From Parachlamydiales bacterium (GTDB lineage: Bacteria > Chlamydiota > Chlamydiia > Chlamydiales > Parachlamydiaceae), in assembly GCA_020051075.1 (NCBI GenBank), contig JAGVJP010000060.1, positions 1-49,211 on the forward strand: DNA of 49,211 nt, written 5' to 3'. Position 1 is the first letter of the stretch. Every line of letters starts with the position of its first letter. Positions 9,311-18,661 of the stretch are shown here, one piece after another. The notes under the pieces are model-generated. The model was not told the origin of the DNA and ran no database searches. It saw nothing but the letters and a program-made list of their open reading frames with translations. The position numbers and the translations under genes are program-made.

Positions 9311-11590
9311 TCAAATACTTATGTTATGGTCTATTGCATAGGAAATTAAGTTATTGCGGAAATCTTCGCGCTTTATTTTGATCAAATTCTGTACAAAATG
9401 AGAAACTTTCTTTAATTCAATGTCCTGTATCATTTTTTGGATCGCTGGCATTGAGGATGACGTCACAGATAACGAACGAAAACCAAGTGCCAACAACGCA
9501 AGAGCTTCAATTGGCTGGCTTGCCATTTCTCCACAAACGGTAATTGATTTATTACTACGTTTAACACGCTTAATTATATATTGGAGCAACTCAACAAATG
9601 ACAACATCAGAGGATCAAAATGATTAATAAGATGATGATTATTTCTATCCGCTGCATAGAAAAATTGAAAAAGATCATTTGATCCAAGAGAAATAAAATC
9701 CACCTCAGACAAAAGATGGTCAAGCCTCCATACTAATGAAGGCACTTCGAGCATTACGCCCACATGAAGGCTTGCTGGCAGAAGAAAATTATTTTTTTCT
9801 GCATTTTTTAACTCAAGATCTAAAATTTTTCGAGCTTCAATCAGTTCTTTGATATCTGCAATCATAGGAAACATCACATTAAGGTTTTTACCACTTGCTG
9901 CCTTAATAAGTGCCCTTAATTGTTGTCTCAAAAGAATAGGGCGATCTAATCCAATGCGAATCGCACGCCAACCCATCATAGGATTTTCATCTTCAGGTTC
10001 ACGTAAATAAGGCAAAATTTTATCACCCCCTATATCCAAGGTACGAAAGTATACGGGCTTATCTTTTGCTGCTGCTAAAATATCCCCATAAATACGTGTC
10101 TGCGTCGCCACATCCGGATAAGTTTCAGCCATCATAAAGGGGATTTCCGTTCGATAAAGACCAATCCCATCAATTGCATCATAAGAAATGTATTTTAGAT
10201 CTCCCTGCAACCCTACATTAAGATGCAGCGAAATTCTCTGACCATCCTTTGTAACTGAAGACATATTAAGATTTTTTTCAATAATCTGAAATCGTCGTCT
10301 CCGAGTTTGTATGTTTTTTTCAAATGCAACAACATCCTCATCATTTGGATTCAGGATCACTTGTCCTTTATCACCATCAACAATTACCTGATCACCAGGT
10401 TCAACACGTAAAGATATTCGTGACACACGACTCACAACTGGAATATTCAAGGCTCGAGCAATAATCGATACATGAGCCGTATCTAATCCCTCTTCTAAAA
10501 TAAGCCCTTGCACATTATATTTTTCGTACTCAAGCAATTCAGCTGGCCCTAAATTACGCGCGATTACAACAATACCTTGACGTCCCTCAAGATGACCATA
10601 TTCCTTATCTCCAACTAAATGATGCAATAAACGATTCGTTAAATCTTCAAAATCCAAAAGCCTTTCTTTAAAATAGCTATCAGGTGATTTGCGCAACTCT
10701 TGACGAAGATTCGCTTGAAATTGTTGCACTGCTGCTTCAGCGCTTAAGCCTGTATCAATCGATTTGCGGATGCTTTTTAACCAGCCGTAGTCTTGGGCAA
10801 ACATTTGATAGGCTTCTAAAATGCTCTTTTCCTCACCAAGCGCTATTAACATACTCTCGCCAATTAAATTTTTTAAAGAAGCTTGCATTCTTCGCACTGC
10901 TTTGTTAAAGCGTTTGCGCTCTTCACCTACATCGTCAGAAATCAAACGTTTAATCATCACACCTGGATGATGTGAGACAGCTTGACCAATGACTAAACCA
11001 GGATTTAATGAAATTCCTTTTAGATGTATCGAAAGGGATTCGACTCCTTCTGAGGGTAAAATTTCATTCTTTGAGATTATTTCTCCCGAAGCAATTATCT
11101 CTGCTAGAATCATGGCAATAGTCTGGAGAATCTCAACCTCTTCGTTGAAATAAAGACGCTTTACATAGCTTTGAATAGCTAAGACACCTAATACATTCCC
11201 TCCTCGACTTATAGGAACGCCAGCAAAAGAATGTAAATTTTCCTCTCCAATACCTTCAACAAAATGAAAATTCTGATACGACTGCACGTCGGAAAGAACT
11301 AATGGTCTAAAATTTTGCGCCACATCTCCCACAATCCCTTGTCCAAATTTTAGACGTGTTTGATGTATCGCCTGAGGATTAAGACCATAAGTCGCAAATA
11401 ATTCTAAAACAACACCCGCTCGAAGGATATAAATAGAACAGACATCAACAGCCATTTCATTAGCGATAATCTTAACGATAGCATTCAGCTTTTCTTCTGG
11501 AGTGATGGCTGCGCCCCCCAGAATTTCTCGCAATCTTCTTAAAATGCGAGGAGAATTAGTCGCTAAGGGAAAGTTTAATAACGCGTTCAT
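9311..11590 (-). CDS. ptsP: PEP-protein phosphotransferase PtsP (EI-Ntr)
   Basis: First enzyme of the nitrogen PTS: it takes phosphate from phosphoenolpyruvate and passes it to NPr, part of a regulatory cascade rather than sugar transport. Seen: N-terminal GAF domain (about 15-165), the EI N-domain, the phospho-histidine swivelling domain with the active-site His in DTAHVSIIARAL (His373), and the PEP-binding TIM barrel with GLYRTEIPFM, RTLDIGGDK, FPMI and SLGSNDLFQFF, ending near the CGEMA motif. The ATG giving MNALLNFPL, with CAGGGAA just upstream, is preferred to a TTG four codons earlier. About 759 residues. It overlaps the end of the upstream flavin oxidoreductase gene by 35 bases, so they are translationally linked. 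In relatives lysC usually precedes ptsP. Confidence 0.95.
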   Translation of the reverse strand: MNALLNFPLATNSPRILRRLREILGGAAITPEEKLNAIVKIIANEMAVDVCSIYILRAGVVLELFATYGLNPQAIHQTRLKFGQGIVGDVAQNFRPLVLSDVQSYQNFHFVEGIGEENLHSFAGVPISRGGNVLGVLAIQSYVKRLYFNEEVEILQTIAMILAEIIASGEIISKNEILPSEGVESLSIHLKGISLNPGLVIGQAVSHHPGVMIKRLISDDVGEERKRFNKAVRRMQASLKNLIGESMLIALGEEKSILEAYQMFAQDYGWLKSIRKSIDTGLSAEAAVQQFQANLRQELRKSPDSYFKERLLDFEDLTNRLLHHLVGDKEYGHLEGRQGIVVIARNLGPAELLEYEKYNVQGLILEEGLDTAHVSIIARALNIPVVSRVSRISLRVEPGDQVIVDGDKGQVILNPNDEDVVAFEKNIQTRRRRFQIIEKNLNMSSVTKDGQRISLHLNVGLQGDLKYISYDAIDGIGLYRTEIPFMMAETYPDVATQTRIYGDILAAAKDKPVYFRTLDIGGDKILPYLREPEDENPMMGWRAIRIGLDRPILLRQQLRALIKAASGKNLNVMFPMIADIKELIEARKILDLELKNAEKNNFLLPASLHVGVMLEVPSLVWRLDHLLSEVDFISLGSNDLFQFFYAADRNNHHLINHFDPLMLSFVELLQYIIKRVKRSNKSITVCGEMASQPIEALALLALGFRSLSVTSSSMPAIQKMIQDIELKKVSHFVQNLIKIKREDFRNNLISYAIDHNISI

Positions 11591-12623
11591 TTCCCTGTTC
11601 AATCTCTTTCTCTGTTCTTATTTTTATTATACTTAATGCTTGATTAATCAAGTCTTGAATTATTTTTTCAGTTGGCTCTTCTGCATTCACTAGCCCCACA
11701 CTTTGGCCTGCCATTAATGAGCCTTCATCAACGTCACCATCTATCACAGCCCTTCTCAAGGCACCGGCCCAATAATGCTCTACTTTCATTTGAGCGTCTT
11801 TCAAAGGCAACGCACCAGCATCCACTTGTCGGATAAGTTCTCTTTGATATTCTTGAAACCGTTCAGTTCCTTTATTATTCAAAGCACGTACAGGGATCAC
11901 CGGAAATCGTGAATCAATTTGCACTGATGCCACGGCATCGCGAGCTGCGGCTCTGATAAAGGCTTGTTTAAATTTTGGATGAGCTCTCGATTCTGTTGCA
12001 CAGACAAAACGTGTTCCTAGCTGACATCCTGACGCACCCATCTCAAGATAAGATAACATTGCTTCTCCTCGACCTATGCCCCCCGCTACAAACACAGGAA
12101 TGTCTCTAATTTCCGGCAGAATTTCCTGGGCAAGAACGGTTGTCGCCACAGGGCCAATATGGCCACCCGCTTCGTTTCCTTCAATAATTAATCCATCAAT
12201 GCCCAAACGTATCAAACGCTTAGCTAGTGCCAAAGCTGGTGCAAAACAAAGCACTTTGATCTCTCCTTTTTTAAGAGATTCAATAGCTTCTTTCGTGGGC
12301 ACGCCACCTGCTAGAACAACATGAGTTACACCTGTTTTAACACACACATCAATAAGTGCTAATAAATCAGGGTGCATTGTAATCAAATTCACACCGAAGG
12401 GCTTTTGCGTCAGAATTTTAGTCGCTTTAATCTCATTTTCAAGAAGCTCAGGTGTCATAGCACCACAGGCTATTACCCCAAACCCTCCAGCATTTGAAAT
12501 AGCAGATACTAAGTTGCGCTCTGACACCCAAGTCATTGCTCCACCTAAAATCGCATATTTTGTCCCTAAAAGAGTTGTCCCACGTCCCCACAGGGTATTG
12601 AGATAATCTAAAGCTGTTTGCAT
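11556..12623 (-). CDS. FMN-dependent oxidoreductase, nitronate monooxygenase / FabK-like
   Basis: A 355-residue TIM-barrel flavoprotein of the 2-nitropropane dioxygenase family. Seen: N-terminal glycine-rich GGFGVI, the EGNEAGGHIG motif carrying the putative catalytic His, the phosphate-binding VFVAGGIGRGEAML and the following GCQLGTRFV. These motifs are shared by nitronate monooxygenases, which detoxify alkyl nitronates, and by FabK-type enoyl-ACP reductases, which complete fatty-acid elongation; the EGxEAGGHIG spelling is also that of FabK. Sequence alone does not separate the two. It is the first gene of the long minus-strand run, divergent from ubiG. In relatives this spot (ubiG | lysC-ptsP) holds aspartokinase. 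Confidence 0.8.
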   Translation of the reverse strand: MQTALDYLNTLWGRGTTLLGTKYAILGGAMTWVSERNLVSAISNAGGFGVIACGAMTPELLENEIKATKILTQKPFGVNLITMHPDLLALIDVCVKTGVTHVVLAGGVPTKEAIESLKKGEIKVLCFAPALALAKRLIRLGIDGLIIEGNEAGGHIGPVATTVLAQEILPEIRDIPVFVAGGIGRGEAMLSYLEMGASGCQLGTRFVCATESRAHPKFKQAFIRAAARDAVASVQIDSRFPVIPVRALNNKGTERFQEYQRELIRQVDAGALPLKDAQMKVEHYWAGALRRAVIDGDVDEGSLMAGQSVGLVNAEEPTEKIIQDLINQALSIIKIRTEKEIEQGNERVIKLSLSD

Positions 12624-12806
12624 GTTTCCTCTTATTTGATCTTCAAGTGCGTAAAATGACTTGAGAATATTAACAAAAACCTAACAAAGTGCATTTATTT
12701 GGCCCCCCCTCCTATAGCCTAGGAAGAATACAAAGGTCAAGAAACTAACCCTCTTTGTCCCATATACTTATTTTGTTAGTATGCGATAAATTACTCAGGA
12801 AACAAG

Positions 12807-13559
12807 ATGAGCAACAAAGACAAAAAAACCTCCATTGATCCAAATGAAATTCACAAATTTGAAGCCATGGCCGATGATTGGTGGCGTCCTGATGGCATTC
12901 ATAAACCTCTCCACGTTTTTGTTCCAATCCGCATAAAATATATTAAAGAAACTCTCATCAAAGAATTACATCTTCAAAGCGATTCTTTATCGCCTTTTAA
13001 AAACCTAAAAATTGCTGATGTTGGGTGTGGTGGCGGTTTGTTAAGCGAACCGCTTGCTCGATTGGGAGCACAGGTAACTGGAATCGATGGTGGTCAGAAA
13101 AATATTGAAGTAGCTCGTATGCATGCTCAAGAACAAGACCTCTCCATTACCTATCTCTGCAGTACGATTGAAGAAGTTGTGCAGCAACAATCTGCGACTT
13201 TCGATGTAATTATTGCCTCAGAAATCATTGAGCATGTTTCAGATTCTCAGTTTTTTGTTGATGCTTGCTCAAAAGCACTAAAACCTGGAGGACTCTTGAT
13301 TATAAGCACTCTCAATCGAACTTTGAAGTCCTATTTTCTCGCTATTATAGGGGCCGAATATATTCTAAGGATGGTTCCCAAAGGAACACATCAATGGGAA
13401 AGATTTCTTAAACCCTCTGAGCTTCACAAAACTCTTATAAATCACAACTGCAAAATTATAGATTTAAAAGGTCTCACCTACCATCCCATTGAAAAATCTT
13501 GGAAGTTCTCCAATGAACTAAATGTTAATTATATTTTAACAGCTCAACGATTAAGTTAA
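12807..13559 (+). CDS. ubiG: Ubiquinone biosynthesis O-methyltransferase UbiG
   Basis: Carries out the O-methylation steps of ubiquinone synthesis with SAM. Seen: the family-specific N-terminal stretch FEAMADDWWRPDG followed by KPLHVF and a conserved R-I-K-Y-I, then SAM motif I ADVGCGGGLLSEPLARLG near residues 70-87, EIIEHV and LKPGGLLIISTLNRT. At 250 residues it is normal length. The ATG has AGGA at good spacing. It is transcribed away from the FabK-like/ptsP run, a standard alphaproteobacterial arrangement. The 183-base divergent spacer contains a C7 run but no regulator site I can name. Confidence 0.95.
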   Translation: MSNKDKKTSIDPNEIHKFEAMADDWWRPDGIHKPLHVFVPIRIKYIKETLIKELHLQSDSLSPFKNLKIADVGCGGGLLSEPLARLGAQVTGIDGGQKNIEVARMHAQEQDLSITYLCSTIEEVVQQQSATFDVIIASEIIEHVSDSQFFVDACSKALKPGGLLIISTLNRTLKSYFLAIIGAEYILRMVPKGTHQWERFLKPSELHKTLINHNCKIIDLKGLTYHPIEKSWKFSNELNVNYILTAQRLS

Positions 13560-13653
13560 CCATAATAAAGTAATTTTTTAATACATTAGAAACACCTCCA
13601 AAATAAACTCCTTCTGTTTAATTAAATTATGATTATTCAACATGGAGATATAC

Positions 13654-14787
13654 ATGCGATTACGATTTTTATTTGTTATTACAGCTTTATTTTCAATCAA
13701 TTGCAGTATTGTTTATGGATCAGTAACAGAAACACCACAAAAGACCGCTGACCAAAGAGATTATAAAAAAAATCCTTTACGCGCTTTATGTTTTGATGGA
13801 GGTGGTGAACGTGGTCTTCTTGAAATTCTAGCCCTTAATTTCATTCAAGAGAGCTATCTGGATAATCAAAATATCTCAGAATTTGCCGACGTTTTTTGTG
13901 GCACTTCAACTGGATCAATTCTTGCAGCAGGTCTTGCTTTAGGTCTTCCACTTTCTCAATTAGAAAAAATCTATCGTGAAGAAGGAAAAGAAATTTTCAG
14001 AATTTCGTGGGCAAAAAAGATTGAATCTATGGAAGGTGTTCGTGATGAACGTTATGATTACACTATTCTTGTCGATAAACTGAATTCCGTCGTTGGCAAA
14101 GACAAAAGACTTTCAGAGGTTGAGAAAGGTCTCGTGATTATCAGCCTTAATGTCACAACCTTAAAGCCAGCTATTTTCACATCAATGGCTGCAAAAGCAA
14201 GTCCTGAAGAAGATAAAAAACTTGTTCCATGCATTCGTGCTTCTGCTGCCGCTCCTACCTACTTTGAAGGTGTACGTGCTGATGAAGTTGAAATTTGTGT
14301 TCCTACGACTAAGCAACAAAAACTCGAAAAGCAAATGCTCTGGGACGGTGGCGTAATAAGAAATAATGGTACTTCAGTATTAGCTGGAAAAATAAGAAGA
14401 CACTTCGGTATTGAAGCGTTAGAAACAGCTATGGTGGCATCTTTTGGTACAGGAAGGGATCCATCAATTGGCTTCCCCTATGATCCAACTATTGGTTTGG
14501 TAAAGATTGCAGCTCCAATTTCCAGCATTTGTATGGATGGTTCTTCAAATGCCTCCCATGCTGAAGCTTGTGATCTTTATGGTGAAGGAAACTATGTACG
14601 TTGCCAATTCACACTCACAGACAAAATTGCCCTCGATAGCGCTTCCGATGACGACATAAGAAAAATGGATGATCTTTTTAAAGCCCATGTGACTCACGAA
14701 AAGAATCGCAGACAACTTCATAGGATCGCTAAAATGCTAAAACCTGATATTGCTGACTTTGAAGTTTTTGAAAAATCTTGCTTGTAA
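13654..14787 (+). CDS. Exported patatin-like phospholipase
   Basis: A 377-residue lipid acyl hydrolase of the patatin family with a Ser-Asp dyad. Seen: a Sec-type signal peptide (MRLR, then hydrophobic FLFVITALFSI, to about residue 22), the oxyanion-hole motif DGGGERG at 48-54, the nucleophile elbow GTSTGS (Ser86) and the catalytic Asp in DGG (231-233). The second ATG is chosen because GGAGA stands six bases before it; the ATG four codons upstream has no ribosome site. A signal peptide on a patatin means it acts outside the cytoplasm. In intracellular bacteria secreted patatins often attack host membranes, which would fit here but is inference. It stands alone between ubiG and a terminator. 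A Cys at position 17 lacks a proper lipobox. Confidence 0.88.
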   Translation: MRLRFLFVITALFSINCSIVYGSVTETPQKTADQRDYKKNPLRALCFDGGGERGLLEILALNFIQESYLDNQNISEFADVFCGTSTGSILAAGLALGLPLSQLEKIYREEGKEIFRISWAKKIESMEGVRDERYDYTILVDKLNSVVGKDKRLSEVEKGLVIISLNVTTLKPAIFTSMAAKASPEEDKKLVPCIRASAAAPTYFEGVRADEVEICVPTTKQQKLEKQMLWDGGVIRNNGTSVLAGKIRRHFGIEALETAMVASFGTGRDPSIGFPYDPTIGLVKIAAPISSICMDGSSNASHAEACDLYGEGNYVRCQFTLTDKIALDSASDDDIRKMDDLFKAHVTHEKNRRQLHRIAKMLKPDIADFEVFEKSCL

Positions 14788-14803
14788 AATTTTCTTTCAA
14801 ATT

Positions 14804-14833
14804 AAAAAGAGGGGTCAAAAGACCTCTCTTTTA
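14804..14833. terminator. Bidirectional terminator between patatin and grx genes
   Basis: Inverted repeat AAAAGAGGGGTC / GACCTCTCTTTT with an AAAA loop and one mismatch, flanked by A and T runs on the two sides. It lies between convergent genes and overlaps the glutaredoxin stop codon. Confidence 0.8.
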
Positions 14834-15094
14834 ATCGTCTTTCAAAAGAATATCTAAAGAACCTGAATGTTCTAAAGCATAAAGATCGTCACAGCCTCCC
14901 ACATGCGTATCACCAATAAAAATTTGGGGAATGGTTTTGCGACCACCAGATTTTTTCATCAATACTTCACGTTGTTCAAAGTCATTTGTCACATCGATTT
15001 CATCAAAAGCGATTTGCTTTTGCATAAGCAATTGTTTAGCACGCTCACAATACGGACAATATGTTGCAGTATACACAACAACTTTTTTACTCAT
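14831..15094 (-). CDS. grxC: Glutaredoxin 3 (GrxC)
   Basis: Small thiol-disulfide oxidoreductase using glutathione in the cytoplasm. Seen: dithiol active site TYCPYC at residues 10-15, the cis-proline TIPQIFIG and the GGCDDL glutathione-binding motif. The 87-residue form starting MSKKVVVYT fits the family; GGAGAG lies four bases upstream. An ATG four codons earlier is possible but would add a non-conserved start. It follows the comF-like gene by 20 bases in the same direction. Confidence 0.93.
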   Translation of the reverse strand: MSKKVVVYTATYCPYCERAKQLLMQKQIAFDEIDVTNDFEQREVLMKKSGGRKTIPQIFIGDTHVGGCDDLYALEHSGSLDILLKDD

Positions 15095-15114
15095 AAGGCT
15101 CTCCATTCATCCTG

Positions 15115-15858
15115 CTATTTAAAATGTTTTTCAACCCGTGCTAAGCTTAACGCAAAGATATTTTTTGCACCAGCTTTTAACAAAACATCAGCACAAGTTG
15201 TCAGTGTGGCCCCACTTGTATAAACATCGTCCACCAGTAGGATGCTTTTTCCTGCAACAATCGAAGTGTGCTTACTCTTTATCATAAAAGCTCCCTTAAC
15301 ATTTTGAAATCTATTCGTAAGTGTTTGACCTTGAGAGGGCGTACGACGATGACGAACTAAAATGTTCATGGCATAAGGTAATCCAATTGATTTTTTGAGC
15401 CTCCGGATCAAAAGAGCAGATTGATTGTAATGTCTATATAAAAGACGCGACCAGTGGAGAGGTACAGGTATCATCAAATCAGCTTCCCACTTACTTTCTT
15501 TGTATACTCGACTAAGCCAATTGGTAAAAGTTGGAACCATATAGACTGCATCTCCATGCTTAAAGCGAAGGATCAATTCACGACAGTTATCATCATAAAC
15601 AAAAACGGAACGAGCTTGATGAAAAGAAGGTTTTTGCCGTGCACACTTTCCACAAAGTATTTCAATACCAACCGTATAATCAAAAGGATATCCACAACAT
15701 TTACAAATGGCTTCTGATGAGAGAAAAGTCATTTTCTTCCAACAATCAGCACATAACCCATCTTCTTCAAAAAGATAAGTATAACAAAGGAGACATTGAG
15801 GCGGAATAATCAGATCAAAAAATCTTCGGGGAGAACTCTTCAAAGCTTTCAAAAGCAT
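15115..15858 (-). CDS. comF: ComF family amidophosphoribosyltransferase-like protein
   Basis: ComFC-type protein: an N-terminal cysteine-rich zinc-ribbon region (CLLC, CADC, CKCC and CGKC pairs within about residues 23-75) followed by a phosphoribosyltransferase fold with the PRPP loop ILLVDDVYTSGATL near residues 208-221. In competent bacteria ComF helps take in single-stranded DNA; in most others its substrate is unknown. At 247 residues it is normal length. The ATG immediately follows the recJ stop codon, so it is coupled to recJ. Confidence 0.88.
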   Translation of the reverse strand: MLLKALKSSPRRFFDLIIPPQCLLCYTYLFEEDGLCADCWKKMTFLSSEAICKCCGYPFDYTVGIEILCGKCARQKPSFHQARSVFVYDDNCRELILRFKHGDAVYMVPTFTNWLSRVYKESKWEADLMIPVPLHWSRLLYRHYNQSALLIRRLKKSIGLPYAMNILVRHRRTPSQGQTLTNRFQNVKGAFMIKSKHTSIVAGKSILLVDDVYTSGATLTTCADVLLKAGAKNIFALSLARVEKHFK

Positions 15859-17652
15859 CTAAACTGCCTCTGCTAATTCCTGTGTGTTTTCGTTCACTAA
15901 AGCAATATCTATCAGTTGAAATTGAGGTTGAACTCGACCTCCCCATCGATTCACTTTGATTGTTCCTATGATTTGAAAGGACTGATCACGGCTCATTTTT
16001 AACGCAGCTTCAAGGGGAGTATCAACTGCACGAAAAGCTACTGCCCGCAAATAATTTCCTGCCAAATCTCTAAATATACAACTCAAATGTTTTCCTGCCA
16101 TAATATCGATTTTTGAAATCCATAAGTCAGAGATCACAAAACGCGGTGTAGGATTCCCTTGACCAAATGGCCCTAATCTCTCAAGAGTTTCAGCTAACTC
16201 AATGGTTAATGCTTGAGGGGCCAAACGTCCATCACACTTTAAAATGGGTACTAAATGTTCACGTAAATCTTTTAAGCGATCATTAAAAAAATCTCTCAAA
16301 GCAGGGATTTGTGATTCTTCGATAGAAAAGCCTGCAGCCATGGCATGACCACCTCCTTCAAGCAACAGATCCTTTTGTTTGGCTGCATGCACTAGAGCAC
16401 CCAAATCAATTCCGTCAATAGAACGGCCCGATCCTTTGCCAATTCCTTGTTCATTAAGGCTGATAACTAACGTTGGTTTATAATAGCGTTCTTTAAGACG
16501 TCCAGCGACAATACCTATAACACCAGGATGCCAAATCCCAGAAACGATTAAAACTGATGAGTTTCCTTGATGCTGTGCTTGCTGAAAAGCTTCCTCTAAA
16601 ACTGTTTGTTCAATCTCTTGACGCTCACGATTAAAATAATCCAACTTTTTTGCAATTTCTTGTGCTTCTGACAAATCTTGCGTGGTTAATAAACGCACTC
16701 CTAAATCAGATTGACCAACACGTCCACCCGCATTAATACGAGGTCCAATCATGAATCCCAAATGATAAGCTTCTGGTGTTTCATCAATTCCAACCAAATC
16801 GCTTAAAATTCGAATGCCCAGGTTAGTTCTTTTTGAAAGAACTTTTAAACCTTGAGTCACAAAAGCACGATTCAAATCCCTTAAGGGAACGACATCACAC
16901 ACTGTTCCCAAAGCCACTAAATCCAAAAATTGTAAGAGATCAGGTTCTTGCATGTCCTTATAATGCCCCTTCTCTCTCAAAGAACGATTAAGAGCCACTG
17001 CCAGTAAGAAAGCTACACCCACAGCTGCCATATGTCCTAAAGGACTTGATTCATCCATGCGGTTTGGATTGACAACAGCGTAAGCTTTTGGCAATTTTGG
17101 TTCTCCCGCATGATGATCAATAATGATTACATCAACGTCTAAATGACTTGCTTCCTCCAAAACTTCAAAAGAAGTTGTGCCACAATCCACCGTTACAATG
17201 ACTCGCGCCCCTTTTTCTTGTAAATTTTTAAATGCTACAATGTTTGGGCCATATCCCTCCTTTAGTCGATCAGGAATATAATATAGGGTCTTCACTCCTA
17301 AACCGTTTAAAAAATTTAACAGTAGTGCCGATGAAGTTGCGCCATCTACGTCATAATCACCATAAATCGCAACTATCTCATTTTTTTGAATCGCTTTGAC
17401 AAGACGATCAACAGCTTTATCCATATCTTTGAGATGAGAAGGATCAGCAAGATACGCTTTTAAGGTGGGGTTTAAAAAATTCTCCGCTTGATCAATATGA
17501 ATCCCACGAAGATTCAGAATGCGTGCGATAATTTCTGGAAGCTCAAAACGTTGTGATAAATGCAAAGTAGCTATATCATTAGATTCAGTCAGCAACCAAC
17601 GATTACCCATAACGGACTTTTTAACTACGCATCCTTCTAAGGATCGCGTCAT
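15859..17652 (-). CDS. recJ: Single-stranded-DNA exonuclease RecJ
   Basis: 5'-3' exonuclease acting on single-stranded DNA in RecF-pathway recombination, mismatch and base-excision repair. Seen: the DHH-family phosphoesterase motifs YGDYDVDGATSSALL, VIVTVDCGT and the name-giving IIDHHAGEP, then the DHHA1 domain with GGGHAMAAGFS and a C-terminal OB-fold with GPFGQGNPTPRF. About 597 residues. The ATG giving MTRSLEG has a strong AAGGAGG five bases upstream; the TTG further upstream would lie in front of that site and is rejected. Downstream of accA, upstream of comF. Confidence 0.95.
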   Translation of the reverse strand: MTRSLEGCVVKKSVMGNRWLLTESNDIATLHLSQRFELPEIIARILNLRGIHIDQAENFLNPTLKAYLADPSHLKDMDKAVDRLVKAIQKNEIVAIYGDYDVDGATSSALLLNFLNGLGVKTLYYIPDRLKEGYGPNIVAFKNLQEKGARVIVTVDCGTTSFEVLEEASHLDVDVIIIDHHAGEPKLPKAYAVVNPNRMDESSPLGHMAAVGVAFLLAVALNRSLREKGHYKDMQEPDLLQFLDLVALGTVCDVVPLRDLNRAFVTQGLKVLSKRTNLGIRILSDLVGIDETPEAYHLGFMIGPRINAGGRVGQSDLGVRLLTTQDLSEAQEIAKKLDYFNRERQEIEQTVLEEAFQQAQHQGNSSVLIVSGIWHPGVIGIVAGRLKERYYKPTLVISLNEQGIGKGSGRSIDGIDLGALVHAAKQKDLLLEGGGHAMAAGFSIEESQIPALRDFFNDRLKDLREHLVPILKCDGRLAPQALTIELAETLERLGPFGQGNPTPRFVISDLWISKIDIMAGKHLSCIFRDLAGNYLRAVAFRAVDTPLEAALKMSRDQSFQIIGTIKVNRWGGRVQPQFQLIDIALVNENTQELAEAV

Positions 17653-17675
17653 TAGATCCTCCTTCAAGATTGAGA

Positions 17676-18629
17676 CTATAGCTCTTTTTGTCCCATTTGT
17701 AAGAATTTACGACGTCTTTGTTGCAAAGCTTCATCACCAGAAAGCTTTGATAATTGTTTAAGAGATAATTCAAGTGCATCTCCAACCATAGCAATAGCTG
17801 CTTTAGCCGAACGATGAGCACCTCCCAATGGCTCAGTAACGATGCGATCAATCACACCCAGCTTTAGCAAGTCTTGGGCTGTTAATTTTTGTGCAGCTGC
17901 AGCTAGTTCTTTTTTTTCGGCAGTACGCCATAGAATAGATGCACATCCTTCGGGAGAAATAACTGAATAGACCGCATGTTCCATCATCAGAACCACGTTC
18001 GCTACAGCAATAGCAATAGCCCCTCCAGATCCTCCTTCGCCAGTCACTATAGAAACAACTGGGGTTTTTATCTCTAATAATCTTTCAATCGAAGAGGCAA
18101 TCGCTTCAGATTGCCCTCTTTCTTCCGCATCAATGCCAGGATGGGCTCCAGCAGTATCCACAAAAGTCAAAATTGGAAGAGAAAATTTTTCAGCCAAATC
18201 CATCAAACGTTGAGCTTTACGATAACCTTCTGGTTTTGGCATCCCAAAGTTATGACGCAACCGTGACTCTAAATTATTTCCTTTTTGATGTCCCATGATC
18301 ATCACGGGGTATCCCCGAAAACGCCCAAGCCCCCCAATTAAAGCCTTATCTTCACCATAACGGCGATCACCTGAAAGTTCTGTAAAATCTTCAATCAACT
18401 CGCCAACAAAATCCAGAAATTGTGGCCGCTCACCATGACGAGCAACCAAGACTTTTTGCCAGGGGCTAAGAGATTCATAAGTTTCTTTTAAAAGCTTTTG
18501 AACCTTTTTCTCAAGACGACTAATTTCTTCTGTAATATTCACATCACGTTTATTAGACAGATGTCGCAATTCATCTAGCTTATTCTCAAGCTCAATAATT
18601 GGTTGTTCGAATTCTAGTGCATGTGCCAT
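17676..18629 (-). CDS. accA: Acetyl-CoA carboxylase carboxyltransferase subunit alpha
   Basis: Alpha half of the carboxyltransferase that moves CO2 from carboxybiotin to acetyl-CoA in the first step of fatty-acid synthesis. At 317 residues it is full length. Seen: the N-terminal helical region, RHGERPQFLDF, the crotonase-like core with GHQKGNN, FVDTAGAHPG, GEGGSGGAIAIAVAN, and the C-terminal SPEGCASILWR. Its partner subunit gene accD is about 30 kb away in this window (47779-48639). It follows xerD by 32 bases. Confidence 0.96.
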   Translation of the reverse strand: MAHALEFEQPIIELENKLDELRHLSNKRDVNITEEISRLEKKVQKLLKETYESLSPWQKVLVARHGERPQFLDFVGELIEDFTELSGDRRYGEDKALIGGLGRFRGYPVMIMGHQKGNNLESRLRHNFGMPKPEGYRKAQRLMDLAEKFSLPILTFVDTAGAHPGIDAEERGQSEAIASSIERLLEIKTPVVSIVTGEGGSGGAIAIAVANVVLMMEHAVYSVISPEGCASILWRTAEKKELAAAAQKLTAQDLLKLGVIDRIVTEPLGGAHRSAKAAIAMVGDALELSLKQLSKLSGDEALQQRRRKFLQMGQKEL

Positions 18630-18661
18630 AATTATTTCTTTCTTAAAAACTCATTAAAGAA

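Noticed and set aside
11588..11602. TTG start for ptsP four codons upstream
   Set aside because: The downstream ATG has the CAGGGAA site and matches the usual PtsP start.
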